NCBI RefSeq assembly: GCF_014639155.1
Contig: NZ_BMFT01000003.1
Coordinates: 248,001 to 312,000, forward strand
Origin: Paenibacillus segetis
GTDB taxonomy: Bacteria > Bacillota > Bacilli > Paenibacillales > Paenibacillaceae
Length of the DNA stretch: 64,000 nucleotides
Reading direction: 5' to 3'
Shown one piece after another: positions 16,543 through 26,049 of the stretch (its first letter is position 1; each line of letters begins with the position of its first letter). The notes beneath the pieces were generated by a model that ran no database searches, was not told the origin of the DNA, and saw nothing but the letters and a program-made list of their open reading frames with translations. Both the position numbers and the translations under genes were made by a program.

Positions 16543-17820
16543 ATGGAACATCAAGCAATACTCGCATTAGGCATTTTCTTATTGACCTACGGATTCATTA
16601 TATCGGAGAAGATTCATCGCACACTTCTGGCTATGATCGGCGGTATCCTGATGGTCGTATTTGGGATCATTGATCAGGAGACAGCAATCCACCATATTGA
16701 CTTCAATACTTTAGGTCTCTTAATCGGTATGATGATTATTGTGAATACAACAGCTGAAACCGGTCTATTCAGTTATATTGGAATCTGGACGGCTAAGAAA
16801 GCCAAGGGTAACCCTGTAATGATTCTGGGGCTTCTAGCAACGATTACAGCACTTGGCTCAGCCCTTTTGGACAATGTAACTACTATTATATTAATGGTTC
16901 CTGTGGCTTTTAGTATCACTCGTCAATTAGAGGTAAAAACATTTCCCTACATTTTCTCATTAGTTATCGCATCAAATATAGGTGGTACTGCAACTTTAAT
17001 CGGAGACCCTCCGAACATTATGATCGGCAGTGCTGTAACAGAGCTAACATTTGTCTCATTTCTACAAAATTTAACCCCCATTGTAATGATTATTTTAGGA
17101 GTAACTCTGCCGCTAATGGTTTTCATTTTTAGAAAGGGTCTAAAAACTACTGACGAAAATCGTCAAAAAATCATGGATATTCCTTTGGACGGACTCATTA
17201 CAAATAAGAAGCTTCTAAAGGTATGTCTAACTATACTTGGAATTACATTGATTGGTTTCTTCACTCATCAAACTTTTCATTTGGAATCCGCTACCGTGGC
17301 GTTAGCCGGAGCCTTTTTACTTCTTCTTTTTACAGGGGAGCATGTGATGGAAAGAGCCTTCCGTTCAGTGGAATGGCCCACGATCTTCTTCTTTATAGGA
17401 TTGTTTGTGTTGGTAGGAGGGCTTGTAGAAACGGGGATTATTAAACAACTAGCTGAACGTGCCATAGATTTAACTGGCGGAGATACCCTTATGTCTTCCA
17501 TGCTGATCTTGTGGCTTAGTGCTCTTGCATCCAGCTTTCTCGATAATATCCCGTTTGTCGCCACCATGATTCCGATGATTCAGGATATGGGAAGTATGGG
17601 GATTTCTAATCTTGAACCACTTTGGTGGAGTTTAGCTCTCGGTGCCTGCCTCGGGGGAAACGGCTCCATTATTGGAGCTAGTGCTAATCTAATCGCGGCG
17701 GGGATGTCTGCAAAAGAAGGCGAACCGATTACTTTTGTGCGATTTATTAAATATGGATTTCCTTTAATGATTGTATCCATTATATTATCTAGCTTATATA
17801 TCCTGCTTCGTTATTTTTAA
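16543..17820 (+). CDS. ArsB/NhaD-type ion permease
   Basis: The 425-residue membrane protein has about 11 hydrophobic helices and the features of the ion transporter superfamily that includes ArsB, NhaD and CitM. The paired hairpin motifs SALLDNVTTIILMVP (about residue 107) and SSFLDNIPFVATMIPM (about 330) are characteristic, as is GGTATLIGDPPNIMIGS. The transported ion cannot be assigned; Na+/H+ exchange, arsenite or anions are all possible. The ATG at 16543 follows AAGGAGGAG, while an upstream ORF start at 16507 has none. Downstream come a small membrane protein, a KhtT-like regulator and a YitT protein on the same strand. Confidence 0.8.
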   Translation: MEHQAILALGIFLLTYGFIISEKIHRTLLAMIGGILMVVFGIIDQETAIHHIDFNTLGLLIGMMIIVNTTAETGLFSYIGIWTAKKAKGNPVMILGLLATITALGSALLDNVTTIILMVPVAFSITRQLEVKTFPYIFSLVIASNIGGTATLIGDPPNIMIGSAVTELTFVSFLQNLTPIVMIILGVTLPLMVFIFRKGLKTTDENRQKIMDIPLDGLITNKKLLKVCLTILGITLIGFFTHQTFHLESATVALAGAFLLLLFTGEHVMERAFRSVEWPTIFFFIGLFVLVGGLVETGIIKQLAERAIDLTGGDTLMSSMLILWLSALASSFLDNIPFVATMIPMIQDMGSMGISNLEPLWWSLALGACLGGNGSIIGASANLIAAGMSAKEGEPITFVRFIKYGFPLMIVSIILSSLYILLRYF

Positions 17821-17943
17821 TTTTAAACCAAACAACAAATAAAAATCTTCCTTCATATATTTATCCTCATTCTTTTGAGAAACTGGAATTTCTATGCTAT
17901 CCTTAAGGTATGGAATTATGTATAGAGTGGGAGGATTTGAGCT

Positions 17944-18300
17944 ATGAGTACAACGAGAAAAGGTACAGTCGGGTTTATCATCATTGTTGCTTTTCTATCA
18001 ATATTCATGGTTCTTTCTTACCCTGGTTCCTCTGGGAGCTTAGGCTTTAGTGAAAGTACTGACAGGGAGATCTACGAAAGCGATTATTCTCATCGCAGCC
18101 CGAAAGTACTTTTGCGGGTCAAAACTGCCTATCATAACCATTTTATTATGGACAGAACCCCGTTTCATAACCTTTTGGTATCAGCAGTTGCTTTTCTTTT
18201 ATTAGCTGCTCCATCGGTTCATTTTCGACCTTTTCATTCTCTTTTTATGAAACGAACACTTCTTTTACCAATTAAATTTACCAGCAAGTTTGTGACGTAA
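17944..18300 (+). CDS. Small two-helix membrane protein of unknown function
   Basis: The 118 residues have one hydrophobic helix near the start (VGFIIIVAFLSIFMVLSYP) and another around 78-92 (LLVSAVAFLLLAAPS), joined by a polar loop, with a basic C-terminus. I do not recognise the family. GGGAGG precedes the ATG. It lies between the ion permease and the KhtT-like gene. Confidence 0.55.
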   Translation: MSTTRKGTVGFIIIVAFLSIFMVLSYPGSSGSLGFSESTDREIYESDYSHRSPKVLLRVKTAYHNHFIMDRTPFHNLLVSAVAFLLLAAPSVHFRPFHSLFMKRTLLLPIKFTSKFVT

Positions 18301-18406
18301 CATCTAATTTATCCATGACATTTAATCTTGCCCTATTCTCAACAGAAATTGGCGGCTTTGTTACACTACGTCATTTCTTATTTCTAATACTGGAGGCTTG
18401 AATCTA

Positions 18407-18901
18407 ATGAATTTCAAAGAAACCGAATTACCTGGGATTGGGAAAAAGATCGTTGCTAATACGCGTAGCGGTGAAAAACTAGCTATTATTATTCACGATG
18501 ATGGAAAACGGGAAATATTCCATCTTGAACAGGATAACCCTGAGGATTATACTTCTATGATTACACTTGATGACGATGAAGCTAGATACGTATCTGCAAT
18601 TATTGGCGGTGCAACTTATAAACCAACTGCATTAGACAACATTGAGGTTGCTCTTGGTGACCTTATTATTGAGTGGTACAAACTTGAACCTCATTTCAAA
18701 GCGATTGGCAAAACGATTGGTGACCTTCGTATACGCCAGCGTTCCGGTGCCACAATTATTGCTGTAGTCGAAAAAAATCATACTAAACATATTAATCCTG
18801 GAGCAGATTTACTTCTGACTTCTGATGCTCTTGTCGTGGTCTTAGGAGAGCGTCTGCATCAGCAACAAATTAGACAGATCTTACTGAGTGGAAGTAATTA
18901 A
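18407..18901 (+). CDS. khtT: KhtT-like TrkA-C regulator of a cation/proton antiporter
   Basis: This 164-residue cytosolic protein resembles KhtT (YhaT) of Bacillus: the N-terminal KhtT domain starts FKETELPGIGKKI, and the TrkA-C domain at about 80-160 includes GKTIGDLRIRQRSGATIIAV and GADLLLTSDALVVVLG. KhtT controls the K+/H+ antiporter KhtU and binds c-di-AMP. No KhtU gene follows; the next gene is a YitT protein. The ORF can start at a TTG (18398), but GGAGG fits the ATG at 18407. Confidence 0.8.
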   Translation: MNFKETELPGIGKKIVANTRSGEKLAIIIHDDGKREIFHLEQDNPEDYTSMITLDDDEARYVSAIIGGATYKPTALDNIEVALGDLIIEWYKLEPHFKAIGKTIGDLRIRQRSGATIIAVVEKNHTKHINPGADLLLTSDALVVVLGERLHQQQIRQILLSGSN

Positions 18902-18954
18902 TTAAAGTACTTCCCCCTACCGAGTTGATTACGGTTTGGAAAGGAGGAGTGAGC

Positions 18955-19797
18955 TTGAGAATTAAACTCACGACATTCTCTCCGGTTAACATTCGTCGTT
19001 TGTACTGGCGAATCAATTCCACAGTCATCAATATCTTAGGAGTTATTGTCGGGGCCTTGCTTGCTTCAATAGGTTTAGAGTTATTTTTAATGCCACACGG
19101 TATTGTAGTAGGAGGTATTACGGGGTTATCAGCTGTAATGGCATTCTACACGGAAATGAGGCTAGGGTTATTCTTGTTTCTGCTTAATCTACCACTGGTT
19201 TTGCTGCAGAGAAGAAATATTAGTGCATCTTTCAGTATGTTGACCGTCATAGGACTACTTGTGTTCTCGATATCTTCCATCGTGCTTCATCCATTTCCGG
19301 CACTTACTACAAGTCCGATTCCAGCAGCACTCGGAGGAGGGATATCATTAGGTTTCGGTATTGGACTCGCGGTACGGTTCGGAGGAACTCTAGATACAGT
19401 GGAGAAAACTGCTGAATGGATACATTTCAAATTACCTGTATCTGCTGATTTACTTATTCTCATTTTGAATTGCCACATACTCATTTTTGCAGGATTCTAT
19501 TTCGGCTTTGAACAAGCGCTTTATTCAGTGATTGCTTATATTCTGGCCTTTGAGACCGTGAAAATTCCAATCAGTAGTTGGAGTTATACTCGAACATATA
19601 CAATTACAAGCCATTACTGTCACGAAATACAAGAGGAGCTTCTGATTCGCCTTAACAGGCAATCAACGCTCATCCAGTCACCTCAAGATGGTGACAGTGG
19701 GATATTATTATGTAAAAGTAATCGGTTGGAAGAGACACGCTTAAAGGCCATTGTTAAAGATTATGATCGCGATAGTACTATATCGATTAAGAAGTAA
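18955..19797 (+). CDS. YitT-family membrane protein
   Basis: The 280 residues hold about five or six membrane helices (DUF161/YitT) followed by a soluble C-terminal DUF2179-like domain from about 200. The PHGIVVGGITGLS motif near 52 is typical. Such proteins are common in Firmicutes in several copies, and transport function is suspected but not shown. The start is TTG, preceded by AAAGGAGGAG; an ORF start further upstream lacks a ribosome site. Confidence 0.8.
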   Translation: MRIKLTTFSPVNIRRLYWRINSTVINILGVIVGALLASIGLELFLMPHGIVVGGITGLSAVMAFYTEMRLGLFLFLLNLPLVLLQRRNISASFSMLTVIGLLVFSISSIVLHPFPALTTSPIPAALGGGISLGFGIGLAVRFGGTLDTVEKTAEWIHFKLPVSADLLILILNCHILIFAGFYFGFEQALYSVIAYILAFETVKIPISSWSYTRTYTITSHYCHEIQEELLIRLNRQSTLIQSPQDGDSGILLCKSNRLEETRLKAIVKDYDRDSTISIKK

Positions 19798-19817
19798 GTA
19801 ACCACATCTATTTGTTT

Positions 19818-19843
19818 AACGAGGAACCGCAAGGTTCCTCGTT
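19818..19843 (+). terminator. Shared terminator between convergent genes
   Basis: AACGAGGAACC-GCAA-GGTTCCTCGTT is an 11-bp perfect hairpin between the YitT gene and the convergent acetyltransferase gene. A GNRA-type loop caps it. Confidence 0.8.
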
Positions 19844-19874
19844 ATTTATATTCAAGAGACAAAGACATTCCCCA

Positions 19875-20405
19875 CTAACCTTCCTCTGACAACAAATCCA
19901 TAAATATGAGCTTCCAGCGCTCCGAATGATCCTTTTCCACAAATACAGGATGAAACCCCAGCTTACGATAGATTGAGATCGCTGCAAGCCGGAAGTCATC
20001 AGTCTCAAGCATTGCCCCCTGCTTCCCCTCTTCTCTCATCCGATGTAGTGCTGCCAATGCAATCGTATATCCCAATCCCTTACCCGAGTGACCAGGCAGC
20101 ACTCCAACCATATGCAGATATCCGCAGTCTCGATTTCCGTCTTCTTTCTCCCAGGCGACAGCGGTAGCAACAGCAAGACCCTGATGACAAAGAAATAAAA
20201 TTTTCTCCGGATGAAAAGGAGGTTGAAATCCAATTTTGTCACCAAAAGCAATCTCGCGCGCGAATGAAATTCGAATAATATATTCCCATTCTGTTACATC
20301 GACTGGTTGAAACGACCTCAAACTGTACCCTTCCGGTATGCTAAGCTGCGGTAAATCAGTCAACGAAGTCTTCTTCATGAGTAGTTTAGAACGTCCATCT
20401 CTCAT
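19875..20405 (-). CDS. GNAT-family N-acetyltransferase
   Basis: The 176-residue protein has a GNAT fold. The acetyl-CoA loop is seen at VGVLPGHSGKGLGYTIALAAL (motif A, about residues 100-120), and IYRKLGFHPVF near 150 is motif B. The substrate is unknown. Its start overlaps the stop of the upstream oxidoreductase gene (ATGA), so it is the last gene of the AraC-linked uptake operon. Confidence 0.85.
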   Translation of the reverse strand: MRDGRSKLLMKKTSLTDLPQLSIPEGYSLRSFQPVDVTEWEYIIRISFAREIAFGDKIGFQPPFHPEKILFLCHQGLAVATAVAWEKEDGNRDCGYLHMVGVLPGHSGKGLGYTIALAALHRMREEGKQGAMLETDDFRLAAISIYRKLGFHPVFVEKDHSERWKLIFMDLLSEEG

Positions 20406-21610
20406 TCAGTAACCCCCGCCCTGGCTTTGAAGTCGGGAAAATTCACCGTATTTCCGCCTGCCTTAACCGATTCCATCGAGAGGAAAAAGACGGAACTCCA
20501 AGTGATGGCATCATATACATCTACCAGTGGGGTCCGATTTTCTTGTATTGCGGAGATAAATTCCTCCAGCACAAGAAAATCACCTCCCCCATGCTTCGTA
20601 CCAGCGGCGAAGTGTCCCCACTGCTTCCATTTTGGATGATCATATTCGGGTTGATAACTGGACATTAGCTCCCACATTTCCGATCCGTCTTCCCCATTGA
20701 GCGGTGAGCGGTCCTGCAGCCATAATAGATCCTCCTCAAGCGGATGACGGCCCGACAAATACGCTCCTTTTGTCCCTTGTAGCATATAATGCGTCTTATT
20801 ATGCGGACGGACCGAGGTCCAGTCGACACGTAGTGTAATAAGTACGCCATTCTCGGTCATTAAGGCTGCTACAGCGGAATCTCCTTGACGCCAGAAGCCT
20901 TCACGGGCCGCCGGATGATCCTTGCCATATTGATCGCTGAAGTAGTGCTGTAACGCTCTTGATTTGGAGACATGCGATGAAATACTTTTTAGCCGGTCCC
21001 CGCCCGGCTTATTAAGATTAATCCACTGGGCAGCAGGTCCAAGGGAATGCGTTGGATAATTAACTCCGTTATAATTCTGGTGAAGTTGGCCACGCCAGGT
21101 AAGTGATCCATCTGGATGATGAATCAAATGGCGCAGGTCATGAATGTACCCTCCTTCCACATGGGTGATTTCTCCAAACAAACCTTGCTGCGCCATATGA
21201 TTTACCATCAGATTTGACCTAGAGAAACAGTAATTTTCCGACATCATATATTTAAGCCCTGTTCGTTCTACGGTCTCCACTAATTCCCACGCTTCCTCCA
21301 GCGACTGAATAGCAATAACCTCACTTAACACATGCTTGCCCGCATTCAGAGCTTCGATGGAATGGCGCGCATGCAAATGCATGGGACTAATCACAAATAC
21401 CGCATCAATAGAGGAGTCCTGCAGCATGCGAGAATAATCAGAGTATGTGCGTATTTCGGGGAACTTCTCTTTCCACTGGTTCAGTACCAGTTCATTCAGG
21501 TCACAAGTAGCCGTAAGATCAATCCGATCTGATAAGGCATGTAGGGCATTCAAAAAGCTTGTTCCTCGGTTACCTCCCACAATCGCCAGTCTGACACGTT
21601 TACGAGTCAT
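20402..21610 (-). CDS. Gfo/Idh/MocA-family sugar oxidoreductase
   Basis: The 402-residue NAD(P)-dependent enzyme has a Rossmann N-terminus (LAIVGGNRGTSFLNAL) and the family motif AGKHVLSEV near residue 91, where the expected EKP is replaced by SEV. Members oxidise or isomerise sugars, inositols and sugar acids. It overlaps its neighbours by 4 bases on each side (ATGA), so it is coupled to the phosphoesterase and the acetyltransferase. Confidence 0.88.
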   Translation of the reverse strand: MTRKRVRLAIVGGNRGTSFLNALHALSDRIDLTATCDLNELVLNQWKEKFPEIRTYSDYSRMLQDSSIDAVFVISPMHLHARHSIEALNAGKHVLSEVIAIQSLEEAWELVETVERTGLKYMMSENYCFSRSNLMVNHMAQQGLFGEITHVEGGYIHDLRHLIHHPDGSLTWRGQLHQNYNGVNYPTHSLGPAAQWINLNKPGGDRLKSISSHVSKSRALQHYFSDQYGKDHPAAREGFWRQGDSAVAALMTENGVLITLRVDWTSVRPHNKTHYMLQGTKGAYLSGRHPLEEDLLWLQDRSPLNGEDGSEMWELMSSYQPEYDHPKWKQWGHFAAGTKHGGGDFLVLEEFISAIQENRTPLVDVYDAITWSSVFFLSMESVKAGGNTVNFPDFKARAGVTE

Positions 21611-22464
21611 GGACTCACCTCTTCTTTCTTTAAAAATGAGAGAGACAAGTTCATATGTTTAATACTCTGGTCTCCTTCCGCATCTGGGCGAGGATCGTAA
21701 TCGTACATTCCTTTGGCAAAAATCGCTGCAAGTTCCTGATAGGGTACAGCATTGAGGTGAATTTTCCCGATGCTGATGTGTTGATCATGTAGATCTACGA
21801 TTATAGCAGTAGGAATATCAGGTACAGCTGCAATCTGGACAAAGTACCAGCGTCCGCTCTGCACCATCGACTGAACATGATTATGACCGTTAAAGAAAAT
21901 ACCTGGCCCTTGATGTTCGTTCAGGATAGACAATAGGTCCATTGTCGGATCAAGGGACATCATCGACTCCGTTGATCTAGCAGTTGTGTCGTATATTGGA
22001 TGATGGGCGAACACAAAGAGCGGTTTTTCGCCATATTTATTCATCTGCACGCGCAGCCAGTCCAATTGTTCTCTGTCGATCATGCCACTCCAATCTTCAG
22101 GAGTCTCTCGGGAGGTATCCAGCAAGAGCAGAACCGCTTCCTCCTCTTCAATAACCAAATAACGCTGCTGTCCGGTCAAGACCTCGATATTGTCTTTAGA
22201 ACAGGAATGTGTATCATGATTACCCAATACATACAAAAAGCGGCCGCCCTGGAGCGAACGTTTGACATGATTCATAATAAATTCGAATTCGGAGGCCGCT
22301 CCGGCATGTGTCAGGTCACCAATGGATATATGATAATCCGCTTCAACAGCCAAAAATTCCTCGAGATATTGGCCGTAGAATAGATCTCTTGCTTCTTCCA
22401 TCGCGTCATCGGCATCGACCAGCTCCCCGGGATAATGCAAATCACCCATAATAATCAGCTTCAT
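21607..22464 (-). CDS. Calcineurin-like metallophosphoesterase
   Basis: All metal-binding motifs are present in order: GDLH, GDLTHAG, GNHDTH, AHHP and GHNH. The 285 residues fit the CpdA/GpdQ branch, which cleaves cyclic nucleotides or glycerophosphodiesters. Its place between the ABC transporter and the oxidoreductase suggests that it cuts the imported compound. With a UgpB-like binding protein in the operon, a phosphodiester is a reasonable but unproven substrate. Confidence 0.87.
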   Translation of the reverse strand: MKLIIMGDLHYPGELVDADDAMEEARDLFYGQYLEEFLAVEADYHISIGDLTHAGAASEFEFIMNHVKRSLQGGRFLYVLGNHDTHSCSKDNIEVLTGQQRYLVIEEEEAVLLLLDTSRETPEDWSGMIDREQLDWLRVQMNKYGEKPLFVFAHHPIYDTTARSTESMMSLDPTMDLLSILNEHQGPGIFFNGHNHVQSMVQSGRWYFVQIAAVPDIPTAIIVDLHDQHISIGKIHLNAVPYQELAAIFAKGMYDYDPRPDAEGDQSIKHMNLSLSFLKKEEVSP

Positions 22465-22485
22465 TGAAGGTTGCCCCCTTATCTT

Positions 22486-23397
22486 TTATCCTTTTATTCC
22501 CGAATGCATAAAACTGCTGATAAACTGCCGCTGGAACAACAGAAAGCCAATTAGCATCGGTGTGGTCACGATTAAGGTAGCTGCACTGACATCGGTCCAC
22601 TGCGCACCCGCCTCGGTCGATTTGGCGAACATGCCCAACCCTACGGTTAGTAAGCGATTTTCCGGCGAATTCGTCACAATAAGCGGCCAGAGAAAATCAT
22701 TCCAGTGAAAGCTGATGGAAACGATGGCGAACGATAGGTAGATCGGTTTGGACAGCGGTACGTAAATACGACGGAGGATACCAAGTGATGAACTTCCTTC
22801 CACGCGCGCAGCCTCCTCTAGCTCGTAGGGAAGCTGCTTGAAGGCCTGTCGCAGCAGGAAAACACCAAATGCCGAGGCAAAGTAAGGAAGCATAATGCCG
22901 AGCTTCGTATCGAGCAGCCCCAGATCATTGATAATCTGGTAGTTAGAGAAAATGAGGACGTCCGGCGGAACCATAATCTGAACAAGAAAGAGCATAAATA
23001 CAACACTGCGTCCGGCAAAAGGAACTCGGGCGAACGCATATGCAGCCAGCGTCAATGTAACAATCTGCACTGCAAATATTCCTGCGGTCACAAGCAGCGT
23101 ATTCAACATGTATTGTCCAAACGGTGCACCCTGCCACACCCGTATGAAATTATCTAACGTGAATTTCAAAGACCAGCCCATTCCAATGGATGCATCCTTC
23201 GGAAGGAAAGCATTACGCATAACCCACACAAGTGGAATCAACCATGCGGCTACAAAAACTATCATAATCGCGTGCCATAGCACCTGACTGGCTACCCTTC
23301 GACGACGTGCGGATTGAAGCTTCTGGTCGTCATGCACCGTTCTCTTCCGCTCCAGCCGCTGATTAACGGGCAAGGACAGATCGGTAGAGTTCCCCAT
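22486..23397 (-). CDS. ABC sugar transporter permease, MalG/UgpE type
   Basis: The 303-residue protein has six membrane helices after a cytosolic lead of about 30 residues. The EAA loop ELEEAARVEGSSSLGILRRI marks the contact to the ATPase. It pairs with the MalF-type permease encoded 23 bases upstream. No ATPase gene is in the cluster, so a shared MsmX-like ATPase is likely. Confidence 0.9.
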   Translation of the reverse strand: MGNSTDLSLPVNQRLERKRTVHDDQKLQSARRRRVASQVLWHAIMIVFVAAWLIPLVWVMRNAFLPKDASIGMGWSLKFTLDNFIRVWQGAPFGQYMLNTLLVTAGIFAVQIVTLTLAAYAFARVPFAGRSVVFMLFLVQIMVPPDVLIFSNYQIINDLGLLDTKLGIMLPYFASAFGVFLLRQAFKQLPYELEEAARVEGSSSLGILRRIYVPLSKPIYLSFAIVSISFHWNDFLWPLIVTNSPENRLLTVGLGMFAKSTEAGAQWTDVSAATLIVTTPMLIGFLLFQRQFISSFMHSGIKG

Positions 23398-23420
23398 GAT
23401 TATTTACCCCCTCCCATATT

Positions 23421-24311
23421 TTACTGATAATGAACCTTGCGTTCCCATCCAACAAACTGGAGACAGGATATAATGAGCAACATAACGATCATAACAACAG
23501 TCATGGCCGCCGCCATCCCCTGATCGTTGAAGTTAAAGGTCGTCTCATAGATGTAATACAACAACAGACTGCTGGCATGATCCGGTCCTCCTTTAGTCAT
23601 CATCCATAAATGATCGACCCATTTAAAGGCATTCGTGATGGCCACAACGGTGACAAATAACGTCGTAGGCATGGTTAAAGGAATCGTAATACGCAATTGC
23701 TGCTTCCACACTCCGACCCCATCTACCGAAGCTGACTCATAAAGATCTTTTGGAATCTGCTGCATCCCGGCCAGATAGAAGATCATGAAATATCCGGCTT
23801 CTTTCCAGATAGTCATCACAATCAAGGAAGCGAGCACCGTATCGGGATTTCCAAGCAAATTTACTTCACTGCCTGCAATCCAGGAAGCAAACTTAGCGAA
23901 CAAACCAAACTGAGGCATATAAAGAAATAGCCAAATGCTCGCAGCGGCGATCATCGGGATCATATTCGGGTAGAAAAAAGCGACCCGGACCATACCTTTG
24001 CCCCGGATCGCTTTATCCGCAAACAATGCCAGCGCAAAGGCCAGCGCCATAGAAACCGGTACCGTACCAACGGCAAACCAGATATTATTTCGAAATACTT
24101 CAATAAAGACAGGATCATGCAATAACGCTTTATAATTATCCAACCCTACGAATACGGGATTACGCACAGCTAAATTTTTCTCAAAAAGACTCAGTCCTGC
24201 CGATTTAAGCATGGGATAGTACGTGAACATACAAAGAAACAATAGTGATGGTAATACAAGCCCCCACCCGAATCCGTTCCGCCTAAGCTTCTCGCTCCAA
24301 CGGGTATTCAT
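23421..24311 (-). CDS. ABC sugar transporter permease, MalF/UgpA type
   Basis: The 296-residue protein has six membrane helices and the EAA loop DLYESASVDGVGVWKQQL. AAGGAGG precedes the ATG. It follows the binding-protein gene after a 127-base gap that holds a stable hairpin. Confidence 0.9.
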   Translation of the reverse strand: MNTRWSEKLRRNGFGWGLVLPSLLFLCMFTYYPMLKSAGLSLFEKNLAVRNPVFVGLDNYKALLHDPVFIEVFRNNIWFAVGTVPVSMALAFALALFADKAIRGKGMVRVAFFYPNMIPMIAAASIWLFLYMPQFGLFAKFASWIAGSEVNLLGNPDTVLASLIVMTIWKEAGYFMIFYLAGMQQIPKDLYESASVDGVGVWKQQLRITIPLTMPTTLFVTVVAITNAFKWVDHLWMMTKGGPDHASSLLLYYIYETTFNFNDQGMAAAMTVVMIVMLLIISCLQFVGWERKVHYQ

Positions 24312-24372
24312 ATTGGTGTATTCCTCCTTGCAGCTTCCGCTCTGTTATCTTGCGAATTCGTGTAAAGAAATG

Positions 24373-24405
24373 CCGACGGGAGCCGTGTCATCCGCATCCC
24401 GTCGG
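24373..24405 (-). terminator. Hairpin between binding-protein and permease genes
   Basis: CCGACGGG and CCCGTCGG form an 8-bp GC-rich stem without a long T run. Hairpins here usually protect the upstream message or partly stop transcription, so that more binding protein than permease is made. Confidence 0.6.
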
Positions 24406-24438
24406 ACTATTATATGGAACTTTCAAATTCTGTCAGAC

Positions 24439-25809
24439 TTATTTGTTAAATGGGGCAAGCGCACGATCCGCCTCTTCTTGTGCCGCCTTCAATGCACCAG
24501 CCGCATCTATTTTCCCCGCTAGCGCGGACTGAATTTGATTGGTAAGGGCCGAGGATACCTTCCCGTGGTTATGCGTCGATAGTTCCCGAAACGCATACTC
24601 CAATTGATCACGGGCAACGAGTGCCTGCGGGAAGCTTGCCGTATAAGTCTTCATAGCTTCTGTATCGTAGGCGGACTGTCGCACACCAACATAACCGGAT
24701 GACGAACTGAATAACGCCGCTTGTTCCGGCTCGGTCATGTATTTGGCAAATTCCCAAGCCGCCGCCTGTTTCTCTGGACTTGTATCCTTGAAAATATACA
24801 GGTTACCTCCACCCGTAGGTGATCCAAATTGCTTATTAGCCGGTGAGAAAGCTACGCCAAAGTCGAATTTTGCATTATTCTTCACGTTCGTGAGATTACC
24901 GCTAGTGTGCATCATCATCGCCGTCTTGCCTTCGATGAAATCAGTCGGAGTGGCAGCCCAATCAATTACACCCTCTGGCATAGCCTTATATTTATGAGAC
25001 AAATCAAGCCAGAACTGAAGAGCTTCAACGTTCTCCGGCGTATTGAAATTTGCCTTTTTGCCGTCGTCTCCCATAATGCTCTGCTTCGGATCACTTGCGT
25101 TCTGACGGGCAAGCATTTGGAACATCCAATAGGAATCATCGTTTCCAGGTATTTCTAACCCAGTATGTCCATCACGATTCAGCTTCTGAGCATCACTCAC
25201 CAACTCTTCCCAGTTAGCTGGCGGTTTACTTGGGTCTAGACCAGCTTCTTTGAACATGTCCTTGTTGTAATATAAAACAATCGTACTCCTCTGGAATGGA
25301 ACACTGTACGTATGACCATCCGCTTGAGTATCCTCCACGAATGCAGGATAAAAATCGTCTTTATTATAATCAGTATCCTTAGCTATAAAATCATCCAGTG
25401 GAATGATCGCCTCCATGTCCAGCATGCTATACAGCTCTGTGGACATCATTACAGCCACATCCGGCGGCTGTTTGGCTTGTACCCCTGCCTGAATTTTAAC
25501 CGTATTATCACCATAGTTTCCGGTGTAGACTGGTTTAACCTTAATATTGGGGAACTTCACCATGAAGGAGTCTGCCATACTATCAATAACCTTCGTTAAT
25601 GGCCCACCTACGTTGACCGGATAATAAAATGAGATTTCAACCGGGTCTTGAGCAGCTTGATCTGGTGTAGCACTTACTGGTGTCGATGGACTCGCCGTAC
25701 TGGAATTCCCCTTGGCATCGGCTGCTTGATTACTGTTCCCTTGGCTACAGCCAGCAAAGATTAATGTGAAGACAAGCACGATTAGAGCCATTTTCCCTTG
25801 CTTCAACAT
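24439..25809 (-). CDS. ABC transporter solute-binding lipoprotein, UgpB-like
   Basis: The 456-residue lipoprotein (signal with lipobox IFAGC) belongs to the family 1 binding proteins. Segments such as VPFQRSTIVLYYNKDMFKEA, TGNYGDN and SGNLTNV are close to those of E. coli UgpB, which binds glycerol-3-phosphate and glycerophosphocholine. The true ligand is not known. The ORF opens 12 codons earlier, but GGGGAG sits before the ATG at 25809. It is the first gene of the operon, downstream of the AraC gene. Confidence 0.88.
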   Translation of the reverse strand: MLKQGKMALIVLVFTLIFAGCSQGNSNQAADAKGNSSTASPSTPVSATPDQAAQDPVEISFYYPVNVGGPLTKVIDSMADSFMVKFPNIKVKPVYTGNYGDNTVKIQAGVQAKQPPDVAVMMSTELYSMLDMEAIIPLDDFIAKDTDYNKDDFYPAFVEDTQADGHTYSVPFQRSTIVLYYNKDMFKEAGLDPSKPPANWEELVSDAQKLNRDGHTGLEIPGNDDSYWMFQMLARQNASDPKQSIMGDDGKKANFNTPENVEALQFWLDLSHKYKAMPEGVIDWAATPTDFIEGKTAMMMHTSGNLTNVKNNAKFDFGVAFSPANKQFGSPTGGGNLYIFKDTSPEKQAAAWEFAKYMTEPEQAALFSSSSGYVGVRQSAYDTEAMKTYTASFPQALVARDQLEYAFRELSTHNHGKVSSALTNQIQSALAGKIDAAGALKAAQEEADRALAPFNK

Positions 25810-26015
25810 AGATTTTCTCCCCTCGTTTTTATAAAGCATTGTCATTGTTTGCCTCCTCCTGAATTTACAGTCCGTCTCCGCTCATAAGGAAAGTTGATAG
25901 TCGTGAGACTGAACAACCTGTGATAGAGACTTAGACTCTGTTTAACCCGGCTTATGGTCCTATCACTAGTCCGCCGAGCTTTAACTTAATTGTAGCTTCA
26001 AGGTTTTGGCCCATC

Positions 26016-26046
26016 TTGAACAAAATGCTGAATTTGTTGAACAAAA
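26016..26046. promoter_or_regulatory. Direct-repeat operator candidate for the AraC regulator
   Basis: TTGAACAAAA occurs at 26016-26025 and again at 26037-26046, exactly 21 bp (two helical turns) apart. The pair lies between the araC-type gene and the binding-protein gene it probably controls. Paired direct repeats at this spacing suit AraC-family proteins. Confidence 0.5.
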
Positions 26047-26049
26047 CAA

